Below the pieces are notes generated by a model, which saw only the letters and a program-made list of their open reading frames with translations, did not search any database and had not been told where the DNA came from. A program made the translations under genes and the position numbers. Below are positions 35,446-51,800 of a DNA stretch of 64,000 bases, in pieces; the first letter of the stretch is position 1; every line of letters starts with the position of its first letter. The DNA is taken from the NCBI GenBank assembly GCA_015657535.1, contig JADHZB010001136.1, forward strand, positions 62,001-126,000. Reading direction: 5' to 3'. The stretch is from Nephromyces sp. MM_2019. Taxonomy: Eukaryota > Apicomplexa > Aconoidasida > Nephromycida.

Positions 35446-37041
35446 ACTCATTGTGTACACTTTGGTAAGCACCGTCGCAATACAAGATTTCCTCTAGCAA
35501 ACATCAATGTAGGTGTCAAGTATAATGTCATTCAGGACACTTTGATGTCTGTGCTTATGCTGCGCACATTGAGCCAGGTAAAATTATTCATTAGGCTGTT
35601 GGAGCAGCTATACTCACACTTGTAGGCGCTGTTTGACTTGGTAAGATGTGGAGTGTATTCCCATCTGAAGGAAGAGAAATTTTAACAACTTGGACTACGG
35701 GTATCGTCAGCATTTCATAAACTTGTATTTCTAATAATATAACTCGTAAAACATAAATGAGAGTGATATTTATTATCAGCCCATCCCATTGGTGAGCAGC
35801 TCGCAAGGTGGAGCCCCTTCAGCGGTGCTGCTTTTCTTTTCGCATTTCACACTAACTTTTTTTGGAAAAATTTTGATCGGCATTCAGGTGTTGGACACAC
35901 TGTCGGTACTATAGAGGCTGAGTGAGCGAGACTGGGAGTTTATGGCGTGCAATAGACGCACATATATTCATTTTATCATTTAGAGATTAACAAACATTTT
36001 TTGCTTTGGTGCAGTAGCTAAAATGTTTGTTGGCTATAGTTTGTTCAATGAATAGGCACAGGTTAGGCAAGATGAATCCGTTTTGTATAGCACCCGTTTG
36101 CTGCATAATCTCCTAAACCGAACTTCTAGCATTAAGCATTCGGTTTCGAATTTCATAAGCATTGAGATATAATTTCGAAAAACTTAGCAAACTCAAATAA
36201 AGTAGTTATGAGCAGCGTGACCTATAATATTTTCAAGATAAAATTCTTAGCGCTCAAATTATCGAGAGCTATGAAGGGGCTCTTAATTTATGTGCTCCAC
36301 CGCTAAATTACCAGTGCGATTTACAACTATACCTATTGAAACGAATTTACAGCGTGAAATGTTTTCCTGCCGTTTCGCCAATTCGGAAATAGTGCTACAT
36401 ACTCTGGAACTAACTGTTGGGATGCACGAGTATTGCTCCTCATTAAATATTTTCGGTTGGAAAAATGCTCTCATGCGGCATTATCCAATAGCTTCTTTAT
36501 GAAAATGATAACTCCAGCAGTTGGAAACCTTTTCCTCTAGCTGTGGAACTAAGAATACAAATCTGCTTCGTACATTTCATTCTTTTATAAACTTAACTTC
36601 GGCTGGTTTGGAAGCACTTATAAATGACCCCATTTAGTAATTTCCTACATTGGTTCTTCTCTTCAAGGGGAACCAGCGAGCTCTCTGACTGTCTTGTACT
36701 GAACTGAATGAAGTGCCTAAAGTATGGAATATCTGGACTCCTCTCCCTCGTTTCAACGACGCGTAAGCCTCAATGATGACTGAAAATTTTTTTGGAAAGG
36801 CATAATATGCCCAGCTGACAGTGTGCCATGGCGCATGAAAAGTGTGATGTCTGGAGCTACTATTGAGTTCATTATCTCTTTTCCTTCATGTGTTACTTGA
36901 AGAAACTCTGAATGGAAGAAAGTAGAATTGATTATTTAAAATTTTTTTTATGAATAAAGCAGGATTCAGCACACGTAATATATTCCTAATTCGTCCGCTA
37001 ATTATTCGCGTAATGGTGCACTCATATCTTCTTCTGTGCAG
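35446..37041. other. Spacer, probably containing the oxidoreductase first exon
   Basis: The exon at 37042 starts in phase 0 with no Met, so at least one upstream exon is expected here. One option is an ATG at 36950 opening MNKAGFSTRNIFLIRPLIIR to a GTAATG at 37010, but that would need a 32-base intron, shorter than any supported intron in the window. A - strand frame at 35591-35806 has no supporting context. Confidence 0.4.
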
Positions 37042-40000
37042 GTTATCATAATCGGGGCTGGAATTATGGGTGAGTAATATACCAGTCTCAGCATAATTTC
37101 CCAGTATTTCGAGGCCAACGATATGGGTTAAACGTATCAATAATTCTGATTTTTGAGCTGACATCCACTTTCTACGCGAGATACTTTCTTGCCATTTTTA
37201 GGCGTCAAGTTGTGATAATTATGGGCATGTATGCATGTATTCTCCCCTTAAATCTAATCTAGCAACCTTTTTTTGAACACTCTCATTGCTATTAGGCTGC
37301 TGCACGGCTTTTTATTTGTGCACTAAATATGGAATAAAGCCTATTATAATTGAAGCAGTGGCCCCTGGTTCTGGTGCATCTGGAAAGGCTGGCGGATTTC
37401 TTGCCTGTGAATGGTAATAACTAACCTTTGTTTTCAAATTCGGCAATTCTGAAATTGTTATAGCCTCTCAAAAAGATCTGCCTCTTTAGGGAAATTGGGA
37501 ACCCACTCGAAGAGCTAGCTAGACTTTCTTACAGTTTGCACTCAGAACTTGCAGTTTTCCTTAGGGAAAATTACGAAGTTGAGGTGCATCACAGGTAACT
37601 AAGTATTAAAATCTTTGCATCTTTATTCTTTAAGCTCATTTTAATTATTCTAGTTTTTTTTGCAAGTTTTATTCAGCCATGATAATTATTCGTATCACAA
37701 AGAACCCCTAAATAGACTGGCTTTTGATTGATGCTTCAACTTTTATTTAAAGGCATGTAGAAGCATGGGCCATCACTATAAATGGAAACAGGTCGACTCC
37801 GTCCCCTCAGCGTGATTCTATAAACTGGCCGGATTGGCTTGATGGGTAACCAAGAAGATGGGTTCATACTCTCCATAGATCTCTTCTTCCAGTTAATAAA
37901 CGTGTCGTGATGCGCATAGTCTTGTATATATATAGTATAAAATTTTTTTCTGGCCCATAAAATCCTTGTCATTAAAGAGTAATGAGCTACTACTTCCCAT
38001 ATGCTTTTAAGCTTTTCAGTAAAGCTACTAGCACTTGCCTACTTGGTTTTGTTGATAATTCTCCAAAAAAGTGTTTTCAGTAGTGCTAATATAGACACTC
38101 TAAACAGAATTTTTTTTATTGAGAAAAAGATTTTCAGGGGGGTGAATTAGGCTCTTACTGGTGTGATTCCTGCCATAAGCTTTGCAGTTTTGAAACTTGG
38201 AAAATTTCAGCAAATTTCGTTGTTTTTTTTTAATTTTAAGCGAATTATACCTGCCAGGAGTGGCAGCTATCTTCTCTGCTTATATTTTTTGAAGTGGCTC
38301 AAAGCACACACAAACTTGTTATCTCGATGTCCTAATAGTATTTTTAAGTACACAGGCATTTTTATGAACCTGCTGCACTCTATTTGGAAGTGTTTCAAGC
38401 CTTTTTTTAAGCTATCCCCCATCTTTAATCAGATTACTAAATAGTAGGCAAGCATTCTACCTGCATGTTACTTGCACATGCCTTGATATCAAGCTGCGTA
38501 AAAACTGTAGCGTAAATGGCTCTCAAGCGTTAAATTGAATATTTGTTTCACTTAAACATCATCCTTTTGTCTATTCTTAACAGAAACGTATCTTTCGCAA
38601 AGACCTGGCAAAGGTACCGATAGTCCTTACTACCGATAAGCATGATCTTTCTGAAAGAGCCTTAGTAGCATTATAGTTACTATAATACCTAATCCTTGTA
38701 TATCTCAAATCTGTTTTTTAATGATTTTATTAATCCAATTTTTCTCATATATATACTAAATTCACGCTTCTTATGGGAAATGAAGCAGCCTTTATTAAGT
38801 TTTTACAAGCGTATTTTGGGGCTTTTTTTCATCGTGCGATGCGAGTTTAGCATGTTGCCAAGCAGCTTATCTGAGAGAATATCATCTTTTTAAGCTTTTG
38901 GACTCTCCAAAAGAAGGACTTATTCGGCCGGAAATTTCTTTTTACCTCAGCTATGCTTTACTAATAAATTTCATCATTTATAACCAAAGGCTTTGAAAAA
39001 AATTGTTTTTATTCCATCTTCAAGAGCTGAGAAAAGGATAATTAGCCATTAATGCTTTCTTAGATCTAGTCAATGCATTAAATAAAATCGATTTCCCTAC
39101 ACAATGGGTAATCTTCTATTTGCACATTTTAAAGATTTCTGCATCATGCTTAGGAGACAGCACAAGAGCGGTGTTTTGGGATCTTTGGATACGGGAAAAA
39201 CTGCTCAGGTATAGAAAAATGATGAGTAGTTGAGATTTTGCGGATTCCATACGAATTTTTGCTTTTGAAAAGGTTAAAAATATACGGTGAAATGTACTTG
39301 AAAGAGTTAAGGCAAATGGATGATTCTTATATTAGATTTGATGATAATGCAGTTTATATTATTAAATGAAAATCAAAGACTTTTGGCTGTAATTTTTATA
39401 TAATCACTTTTACATTGGTACGAGACAAGTTTGGCTCCAATTTTTAGCATATGTGTGTCGAAGCATAATATTTCATACTCTGTAATGCTTTTTGCTATTA
39501 GTGTGAGTAAGATAGGCAGCAGCTGCTTTGTGTGTAGGTTTTTGGATGGTTACACAAACAGAACTAGTTTATTTAGTTAGGTGGGAGCTAGCGTGTAATC
39601 CTATTTATCAAGCATAGGCAGGGGCAGCTGCCCTGTGTGTGCATTTTTTAATGCTCCCACACAACTGCTTTATTTATTTTGCTAGAACCTAGCCTATAAC
39701 CCTATTTGTCATAATATTTCTAGCAGAAATTTTTCTTTTGGCTATCGAAATTTGCAATTTGGAATTATTCTAAATGCTAGTAGATATAATAAAGTTATGA
39801 AGTTAAAAAATATTATTATAAAATGGAGGATGTGGGGTGCAAAATTACTTCTCAATGTTTCTCCTTGCTTATCTAACTTTTTCGCCAAATGAGTTTCCTT
39901 CCATTTACTGATATTTACAGTTTAAAAGCGAAAATTACTATGAAAATCTCATTAATCTCATCATTTTTTTCTTACCAGATACATCCGAAAAGGTTGTTGG

Positions 40001-43000
40001 ATGGCTTATTGAAGGCCTGCATAGCCTGCGGTTCAGAGCTGAAGATTGGAAGGGTTGTGGATCTAGTAAGTTGCGTGGCACATACGAAATCCCGAGAAGC
40101 AGGGAAAGCTGGTCTTCATCCACTTCGTGAGGTAAAAAAATAGCTATTTGCCTTGAAAAAATGTATTCAGGCAGCAAAGCATTAAACTTAGCCATTTTGC
40201 CTTTTTTCATAGCCTTTTTTTCTAATAATTTCATTCAATAGGTAGTGGTATATACTAGGCAGCTATACGGTGAGAAGTGAGTGCTAATCTTCTCCCGGAA
40301 ATCATATCAAAAATTGGTGTAAAATATAAAAAAATGAATAAAAAGTGTGTGTGTTGAGAAATGAACATATATAGCAGTTGACCAACCAGACTGTGTGCGT
40401 GTTGAAAGATTTTTGTTTCTTGTTTTAAACTTCAAGAGGAATGAACTGCTTTTTTCCTTTCTAATCTCTGGCACTGTATTTTTCTGGATATAGTGCTGCT
40501 CAACTTAGTAACCAGGGCTATTTACCAGCGAATTGTGGTATATATTTTGGCATATATTAAGCATAGCGTCACGGTATAATTCCATAAACAGGCTGCGCAG
40601 CAAACTGGACTTTTTTTTAAATGTTTTGTTGGAGGAGGCTGATTTATTTATCTTGGTATTTTGAGTGCTAGAGTAACTTGAATTCCAAATTAAAGAGCAT
40701 TTTTATACTAAGATTCCCAACATTTCTCTCGATATAGACGTCTTCAAAGGCTTCCGGGTTATTGCATTACCTCTTTTTCTTTTGAAATTGACAGTAGATT
40801 TCGCATAAAATGACGTCTGAATGCATTTCTCAGTGCTTTTTTCAAAAGCAAAATTTAATCTTGTAATTTTGAATATTTTTCTGCGAATATCTTGTGCAGC
40901 AAAACTAGCACATTAGAGTTTTCTATAGCCTTTTGTTTAGTTTAAGAAATCTGCATCACAAATTCTTTGGTTTTTCAAATTTTCAGTTTTCACATGTTGT
41001 GCTTGATACTGGAGAAGAAATTTACGGCGATTTCTGTGTTTTAGCCATGGGTCCTTGGACCTTTCAGGCCCAGCAATGGGTTTCAATTCCTGAAATTACA
41101 GTAAGATTTCAATCCTTCATTCGTGGCAAAATGCAAACTGTGAAGAGTTGTTTCTATTTCACTAGTTTGCGGTGATTTCATGTCGCTTAGATTTTTGCTT
41201 TATATTTAAATCCTTGCTTTTATTACGTATGACAAGCTTTGATGATTTTATCTAAGTTTTGAGAATTTTATCAGCTGCAAATCCGAGTGTATTTGTTTGC
41301 GTACCCGAGTGTGTTTGCTTATATGGATATCAATTTGTGCAATTTTCTATGGTCGAATTTTTTTCACTGCTGCTTTCTAGTTACCTCACCACCGCTTGAC
41401 TCCCATTTTTCATGAGCTTAGTAAAGAATGGATAGCTGCGTTTTTCTCTTGGAATCACTTAATGCGGGAAAGCTAGCCATAATCCTGTGATTAACTCTAC
41501 ACTCATCTACTTTGTTTTTTATTTGAAATTCTCTTTTTTTTTCCGGTAGAGTGAAAGATATCATTCTATTACTATACATCCGAGGGTTCGCTGCAACAGT
41601 CCTCATTGTCTGTTTGCTTCGGTAAGGTTTACACCTAAGAAAGTACTCTTTCTTGCTATTCTTTTCGTCATATTTGTTTGATGTTTATCCTTCACACCCT
41701 CTTCATTACAATTTTGTCTCTGCTGGATGCTTTTGTATCTCACGTTGAACAGTGGTGTTTGCATTCCTGGGTGTGTTCAGTGGAAAGAAAGTAAGATCAT
41801 GAAGGACTGCGAAATATACGTAAGGCCGGATAACGAAGTATACGTTTTAGGGATGCCTGATGATGAGCCACTACCAGGTGATTTCAAAGTTTGCTATGCT
41901 GAGTAAAGCAGGTGGGATATTTTTGTAATTTCATGCAAAAATACTAAAAAATAGATATTTTAAGCCTATTTTTGCAATTAGCAGTCAGTAAGCAGATTTG
42001 CTTTGGCCCGCTCTCTTAAAGATTTTTGAATGCTCTTCCAATAGAAACGGCGGGGCTCGTGAAACCACTGCAAACCTCAGCAGATTCCCTTAAAGAATAT
42101 GCAGGAAGATTTTCAACAATACTTGCAGGTTAGTGCAAAGGAACAGGTGCCAGTCTGGCACCGAAAATCTTGGTAATCCTTCTATATCACTCCGTTTACA
42201 TGCTTTCTAAAGGATTGTATTCATAAAAAATGATCAGCACCATCCAGATCTTGTGAAATTTGCATGTGTGTGTAGAAATTATGCTGTTTTTTGCAGTGAA
42301 CCCTCTCTAATATTTTAAGTATTGAAATGGATTTATTGATCGAAAGAAAATCATACGAGGCGCGAAAGTTTAACAGAATAATGTGGTGCCATAGAGATAC
42401 TGCCAACTAAAAAGATTGCGGAGAAAAACAAAGAGGTTAAGCTTGGGAAATAACTGCAAATCCGAAACACTAAGGAGTACGCAGTATTCGCTATATGTAG
42501 CGGCTGAAGCGCTTAGATATCTGGAGAGAATCTTTATGTAGTTGTTTCAAGAGGCTGGAAAACATAAGTTCGGCACAATTAATGGGGGAGATTAGGAAGA
42601 ATACTTCCGAATCACCAGATCTATGATTAATAGCAAAAATTTATGTTGATTTTTGTTTGCTAACTTGATCACTTCTTTAGTTTATGAAATTATAGAAACT
42701 AAATATATCAAAATAATACTAGCCAAAAGAGTAAAATACTTGAAAAAGTAGGAAAACTCATAGTAGGAAATTTCCTAAAGGAAAAATCGTATGAAAGTAT
42801 GTTTAAACAATGATCAGCTAGAAGCTATCGTATAGTCTGCTTCTTTGCTTTACGGGATTGGACTATAGCCACCAGAAAATCATAGAAATTTTATCGCTTA
42901 GTTCAAGTTATTTTTTTAGAAAGTGACATAGCGGGGACCCAGGCGTGTTATCTTCCACTCTCACAAGATGCCCTTCCGATTATGGGTAAGCCACCTTAAA

Positions 43001-44241
43001 ATACCCCCCCCAAGGGAGGGTCTTCTATCTCTTACTTATAGGTGTTAAACTAGCCTTTTGTTTTTTTCGCAGGTTTAATTCCAGGCATGAAAAATAGCTG
43101 CATCGTCGCAGGTCATTGTCAATGGGTAAGATTCCAGAAACCATTTAAAGCTGCAAAACCAATTTTTATAAGTTGGAATTTATTTTATCTTCAAAATCAT
43201 AGTATAGGTTATTAACGATATTTTTGATGCGCAGCCTTTTAAGTTAGGATGCTAATTGTATGATCACTTCCTGTAGTTTTCTTGGTGCCAACGAGCTATA
43301 TACATGTTCGATATGGTGTGATTAGTAGGAAAAGTATGTTATTGAATACCCAAACGACACATGACAATGACGATATGTCGAGTTTGGTGTATTCAGATAT
43401 AGCTTTTTGCCTTGAAAATCATTGTAAGCTTATTAAAAATTTTGATTTCTTTCACGATTGCTTCAAGTTTAAATTCGCTTCTCTTGCGAATGGAACTTGA
43501 CTAGCACAATAATCCGGTGCCCAGAATGTTACATTGCTGCAAAGAAGTGATAGAAACAGGTCTAATCAGACTGGTTGTAGCAATTTGAAGGAATTTCGAA
43601 AATCTCCCTCCCAGAAGTTGATATTCAACCGCAAGTTATCGTTGTGTTCTATTGATGCCATCGCACTAGCTAGTAATGAAGCCGCAAAGCTAGCAACCAA
43701 AGAAATAACTGCCTATTTTAGCTTTATCATATTCCTCGAGGCTTTTTTAAGTTTCTGCTATAGTTAAAAGCATCATAGTGCTGTCGATTTTATCGTCATT
43801 ACCCTAGAGAGACAAGTGATTCTAACTACATTTCATGCTACTTTGCCATCCACCCTCATTAATACATTATTGGAGCTTCTGTAACTAGCTCCCCGCCAAA
43901 TATACAAATTTTTTAGCATTATACATTTAGTAGCTTGCCCCTACTATACGATTCTTGGGATCACCTTTAAATGCGTAAAACTACCGTAAGAGCTATTAAA
44001 CAATGTTATCACAGGGGATCCTGTTGGGCCCCGGGAGCGGTCTCGCTATGGCTGAACTCATTGCAGAAGGCTCTTCGAAAAGCGTGGATGCAGAGCGCTT
44101 TAGCCCGTTGAGGTTTGGGAGAAGAGGTAACAAGTGATTTTCCCCGGAAGTAAAAAAATCCTCGCTTATCCGGGTTTTTGTTAAGCTGTTCCTGCTGTTT
44201 TCTTTCCAGGAAAAGATTTACTGGTCATGAGTGCTCTCTAA
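37042..44241 (+). CDS. FAD-dependent oxidoreductase, DAO family (5' exon missing)
   Basis: Exons in phase: 37042-37069, 37296-37413, 37490-37594, 37753-37845, 39154-39208, 39979-40065 (or 40131), 40987-41100, 41550-41621, 41781-41877, 42045-42128, 42920-42985, 43073-43125, 44015-44126, 44210-44241 (TAA). The first seen exon is the FAD-binding Rossmann motif VIIIGAGIMGCCTAFYL, followed by the acidic strand-2 end PIIIEA and then GASGKAGGFLACEW, PLEELARLSYSLHSEL, GKTAQIHPKRLLDGLL, VLAMGPWT, EIYVRPDNEVYVLGMPDDEP, GTQACYLPLSQDALPIMG, VAGHCQW, GILLGPGSGLAMAELI and FSPLRFGRR. These follow the order in plant and bacterial FAD-dependent oxidoreductases and yeast Tda3, whose substrates are not well known. 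About 370 residues are placed, near family length. The C-terminus may instead read through to a TGA at 44135 if the last intron is kept. The substrate and cell compartment cannot be told. Confidence 0.9.
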
Positions 44242-46916
44242 TGCTATACGTTTTCGCTTGCTCGGCTACCAATCATGCTTGTCGGGAGCAATCTTATTGC
44301 TTGAGAGCAACCGTGATAAAAATATTAACTCAGCTAGTAGACGTAAATGAATTGGACATGTCGAGAATCATATCAAACAAAAATAAGAATAAATCATCTA
44401 AAAAGAGCGATATCTGATATTACGCCCTAGGGGCAAAAACCATGCCCGGAAATGTCTCTAGTATCATAGGCAGGAAAAAAGACCGCGAGGACTCGCAGAT
44501 TTTTCCGTAAACTGAGTACACTACTTAGCTACCCGATAGTAGAAAGTCTAATCAAGTGCACATCTACGTATGTGCACTTATTTTATTTAGGGATAAAGTT
44601 ACCGAAAAGACTACAAAAAGAAGACAAGATGAGCAAGGATTCTGCAAACTCAAGATAGGTATCAAATGAGAAGTACATGCCTCAGATTTGACCCTACTCA
44701 GGTGGCGCTTGGCACGAGGAATCAAGGCAATCCCATGTACAGCAGAATAAGCAATTCCCCAAGAGCTTAAGCTATATATTGCTTCGCAGCACACCTCAGC
44801 TCTGCCAAAGTTCGCTTGCGTTTTGTGAGTGTTTAGCGGAAAAGTTGCATTGCTAAGCAGTAACCTAGCGTTTACAGGGATTATGCTTTTTGCTGGAGCA
44901 ATGAATAGCGTCTCTGTTTCCAATATTACAGCCCATTATCATCTTATGAAAACATGATGTAGCGCCACCGAACTTGTGAGCCGCAAAAACTAGCAGCTTC
45001 TCCTTTAGACTCTTGTGCTACATGATGCCTTACTAGTATCCAAAAGAATTAGGATAAAGCAGCATTAAGAGGTGCTGGCATAACTACATTGTGCCAGCTA
45101 GTGCTAGTTTAAGATGCCACCGTACAGCTTCTTAACGTGCATAAAAAAACGCTTTAGATTGGATGTTTACCTCTGTATTGGGCTCTGGAATGAATGGGGT
45201 TTAATACCTACTCGTGTGCTGCTTTTTTAAACATTCTCAAGGAAGGACTCTGTTACCTGGAGGCAAATAAAAGCACTTAATCGAGAGGATCATCATTTAT
45301 TGCAGCTCAGGCGAGCGGAGCGAAGAGCTCCACATCATCGGAAGGCGGCTAGCAGCAAGAAAAAGTACACAATACAAGCCAACGTACGCGAGTACTAAAC
45401 GCGTATGCGAAACAATTTTTTTTCCTGTCTTAAAATTACGTAGTGAGAATGCATTGCATATTTTTTAGTTTCTCATATTGTTTTCAACCTAAAAGTACTA
45501 CAGTAACCTTGCAGGTAGGCTTTAGCTCTAAATCTTACTGCCGATCGGAGCTGTCGGGATCAAAAGATCTACGATCACCAAATTATCTCAATCCGTTGAA
45601 TTTTCCGTAACTACCATAAGCATGTTACCTAGCTGAAAATAAGCAAAAACCGCTGCTCCCAATTGTCAGCGTTAGCAAGGTACCTCCTTCAGGCTTAGAA
45701 GACAACTTTGCCATGTGTACTTTCAAAAGAATTAGAAAAAATGCAACTCATTACTTATGATGGGGGGGAGAAGGTCGCATGTTTTTTTTTAACGTAAACT
45801 GCTGCAAGGCAGCCGCAAACCTCTTCAAGAGGCAAAATAAAATCATTCCGGGAGCGATGGAACCCCTAATGTTGTAGAATCATCAGCAAAAAAGTATCAC
45901 ATGCAGGCGCGGCACAGTAAACAGGTTAATGGCTCATTGAAAAGCATCTCTAAGTAGAGTCCCAGTTGTATAACGCACGACGGAGATGTAAAAAATGAAT
46001 ACTCCCCCGTTAAACATGTAAATAGTTCATTGAAAAGCAACTCGAAGTAGGATCCCAGCTTCATAATGCATAGCGATGAACACGCAACAATTGCATATTC
46101 TCACCATAAATCCTGCTGTGCAAAAAAATGGCCAAACCCCGAAGAGGTTACACCTCCTCAATTCCTAGAAAAAGCCCACATGTGCGGAACGATCATGCAT
46201 GCACTGATATCTGCGCTTCGGCTTGCTCAATGCGAGACTGTTGCTTGTAGCTTAATTTCATGAAATGCACACCGCTAATACGGAACTTTCAAGTACTCTT
46301 AGTTTGCATTAAAACAAGCAGCGGGATGACTGCCGGGTTAGAGCCAATCAATATATAAAAGGCACTTCAGCCATTCATCAAGGAGGAGCGCAGCGGCAGG
46401 CAAGAATTACACGCTACAAAAACAGAAAAACTGCTCATCTGACACACGCTAAAAGTTTAAACTATATAGGAAACTAAGCTCATCTAATACACGCTAGAAG
46501 TTTCAAACTACATGGGCACTAAGCTCATAGAATTCTCCTTACACACAACTTTATCCTCAGGTGTGCGCTCCAGGCGTGGGACATGATGAGTTTTATTTGA
46601 AGCCACTACGAATGGCCCAGCGTACCGGGTATATTACTAATGATATTACTCCTGGAAAAAGAGCAGCCGACAGCCAAAAGCTAAAACAAATCAATCAAAA
46701 CGATGAGTAAAGTAATAAAGTTAACGAAGGACTCCGGAGGGTTTCTAGTAGCTTTAATTTTCAGTAAGGTAAAAGACCCCCTGAGAAGTATCCCGAGGCA
46801 CTTTCATATAAAAGTTTATCCCTCTTTTTCAAGATCGACGTATTCGCATTGTTCCATAGTCTACAAAGGATGTTAGCCGTTCGCTAAGCCAAGCTCAAGG
46901 CAGGAGGAAAAGAGGT
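44242..46916. other. Intergenic, no gene seen
   Basis: Spacer between two convergent genes (oxidoreductase on +, HINT on -). It includes a 119-codon - frame (44564-44923) without motif or splice context, which I take as chance. Two direct-repeat pairs are present: 45918-46072 (offset about 94, sharing TCATTGAAAAGCA) and 46432-46527 (offset 46, sharing GCTCATCT..ACACGCTA.AAGTTT). Confidence 0.45.
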
Positions 46917-48890
<1,974 letters not shown>

Positions 48891-51800
48891 AAAATTGGAA
48901 AAAAAACTTATTATGGGAGCGAAAAAGGAGTGAAAATGATATTTTGAGATAATTTTTACGAATGACAGGGATAAAAAAAAAGTATCATCTGCAGTTCTGA
49001 AAGTATTTTAATCTGCGAAATGAACATACATCTTCAAACTAGACTTTGAATAATAATTTAACATTCAAATGACTCACAACTAACGAAAAAAAGCCCTTCT
49101 GTTCGTTAGTAACACAAAACAGCGTCGCAATTCCTCTCTTCATGAGAGCGATGCATCAAAGAAAACCTAACTGAATGAAAGAACTAAAAATACACGCAAT
49201 GGAGCATCAATCTTCAAGAGGGTCTGTAGCGTGCACTTGCCAAAAAATATGTCTAGCGAAGGAAGAGGGAATGAAATATAATGAACTGAATACAAAGAAG
49301 CTGCAAGTCTAGGTTAATTAAAGTTGCTTCGTATACACACTGAAAAATACATGCAAATCACTCCTTACGCCCTTAGTATCAGACACGAAAGCAAATATGG
49401 CGCCACCGAACTTCAAAAAACTCACACACGGTTTTTATTCCAATTTTCAAGAGCAAAATATAAACATTCGACCAGGCTACGTTGTCCAAAAATTGTAAAA
49501 AAGGGCAGAAAAGACAACAATCTCTGACAAAAAAGCAGATTATGTTCGATATCCTTAAAATGCAGAACAATAAGTCAAGCATCTCGCAACTTTTTGAAGT
49601 TTACGTTTGCGATACCACACTAACAAATGAAAAGCAAGCTGTGCAGAAAGCACTTTATAAATGCTACACTGCACTATTCCTTAAAAACCAAAATCAGGCA
49701 TAAAAAAAGGCACTTTCAGCAATGAAAAAGGTACGGTCATAGAGTGTATATGCTGAAACTTGCCCCAGGAGTGACCACAAACCCAAACTACTAAACTTTA
49801 TCGCCTTTGGAAGTTTAGCTCATGAAAAAAACATCAAATCTGCTGGGGGATTTAATCACCTACTTACTTTAAGACTAATAAAAGCTAAACCTAAAAAGCA
49901 ATCAGAAAATACAAGGAAGAAAAATAAGCAGAAATATCCAATGATAATCAATATTCTCCCTGCGAGAACAATTTTGATGACCATTGGATATTTCCTTCCC
50001 TCCTTGCAATTCCTTGGCTCATTACCAATTGATAGATTGCTTCGAAAAGGCAATTTAGCGTGTAATTTGATAATGTGGCAAGGTATCCGTCAGAGCCTAA
50101 AACCCGACGCTCTACAATTAACATATTTTAACATTCGCAGATAACTCAAGAGAAGATGTTCCCACTATTTACCACAAGTTAATGGCATCTCAATTCATGC
50201 AAAATCGATGAGCTATTATGCGCCTTAATAATAAGAGTTGCAACGCTTTAAAGTACAAAACAAGTTGAGTAGTTTTCGCATTTACTCCATCACCCGACGT
50301 TAAGGGTAGTAGTGGGAGTAATGGCAAGCCTGAAGAAGATATTTTATACGATGGTAAGGCGGAATTTTAGTAAGCTTTGAGTTGGTATCATGGTAAGCTA
50401 GAGGTTGGTACTTTGCTAAGCTTTGAGTTGCTATCATGGCAAGCTTGAGGTAAGATTTTCGGCACACTCGAAGTCTCTATCATGCAAAAAGTAATGAAAG
50501 CACCAGGATACAATGAGGTAGATTTCTTCATTGAGGTCAATAGGCGGATCACACGTGTAACAACGAACAACGGGATTAGCTTGAGTGAATCTTTCCGACA
50601 CAGCGGGATACCAAAGATGAAAGGAGATCCATGCTACATGACAATAAAATCACCACCTAAACATAGCTGCTCATAGAGCACCAAGGCGTCATATTCTCAG
50701 ACTAAATGGTCTACCACTACACGTGCAACAAAGACTAAGTGTGCAAGTTATGAAAACAAACGAGGATCCTGCATGCTCGTAACAAGACTGCAACAAGTTG
50801 GTCGAAAATCTCGTAGCAACAGTATGTTCCAGAGAAAGAAATACAATTATGTGTCATCTAGATTCTCCGCACATCTAGGTCAGTGATGAAATCTTGTAAG
50901 CTAAAAATTATTCAAAAGTCTGCAAGAAGTCCACAATAGCTTTTTAGAATCAACCATAACCAAAAATTGGGGTACAAAAAAGAATCTATTGATAAGGAAA
51001 TTCATAAATTACAGCGACCAAATCAATCTTCTGCCGAATATTCTATATTCTCCGGCTTTTGAAAAACTTCTTCATACATTTTCATATGCATTAACTGTAC
51101 ATATTCTTTGCAAAAAACTCATCTCCCGCATTTGCCGCCATTTCAAGATAAATTTCACATCTCAAAAGACACAGTAGCCTCTGAATCCACCAGCAATAGC
51201 TTTCATTTTACATACCTACTCTATTTCTATCTCAAACACAATGGGTGCACCAACATTGTCCTGGTTTTCCTTAACAGCGCTACTGGCTTTTAGTTCATAT
51301 CTCTGGCCATGCCCTAAATATACATCTTGTTGAGAAACTCTACCCCCATTTTCGTGCTTTTCACAACACGTTGAACTTTACACGCTCACCCAGCAAGAGG
51401 ATTGCAGCTTAATAGCGATACGTGAGTTCCACGGTAAAAAATAGCTGGAGCGGAGAAGAATGCAGCTTTTCTCTCGCCCGCATAACACGAAACTGCCCTG
51501 GTTGATGATCTAGCGAAACTTTTCGGGAAAAGGAGCACAAGATTAAGAGAAAGAGTAGTGAGAGGATTTAGGGTTCGCCTTCCTCCTACAGTTGCTGCAC
51601 TAAACGCCATAAGAATCGCTAGGTGGTGCGCTATGACTGGCGTTACGAATGCACTCTTCAAGGTCTTTATGGGATAAATGGCTCTACGAAGCATCGCCGT
51701 TACGGGATTCTAACGTGCCATGCCCTGCCAAGCTGGCTGCTATGATTATATCCAGCAGGTTACAAGCATAAATGGATGGCTGATGATGCGCCGTGATATT

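Noticed and set aside
36950..37041. First exon MNKAGFSTRN of the oxidoreductase followed by a 32-base intron
   Set aside because: Phase fits, but the intron would be less than half the size of the smallest supported one; kept only as a weak option.
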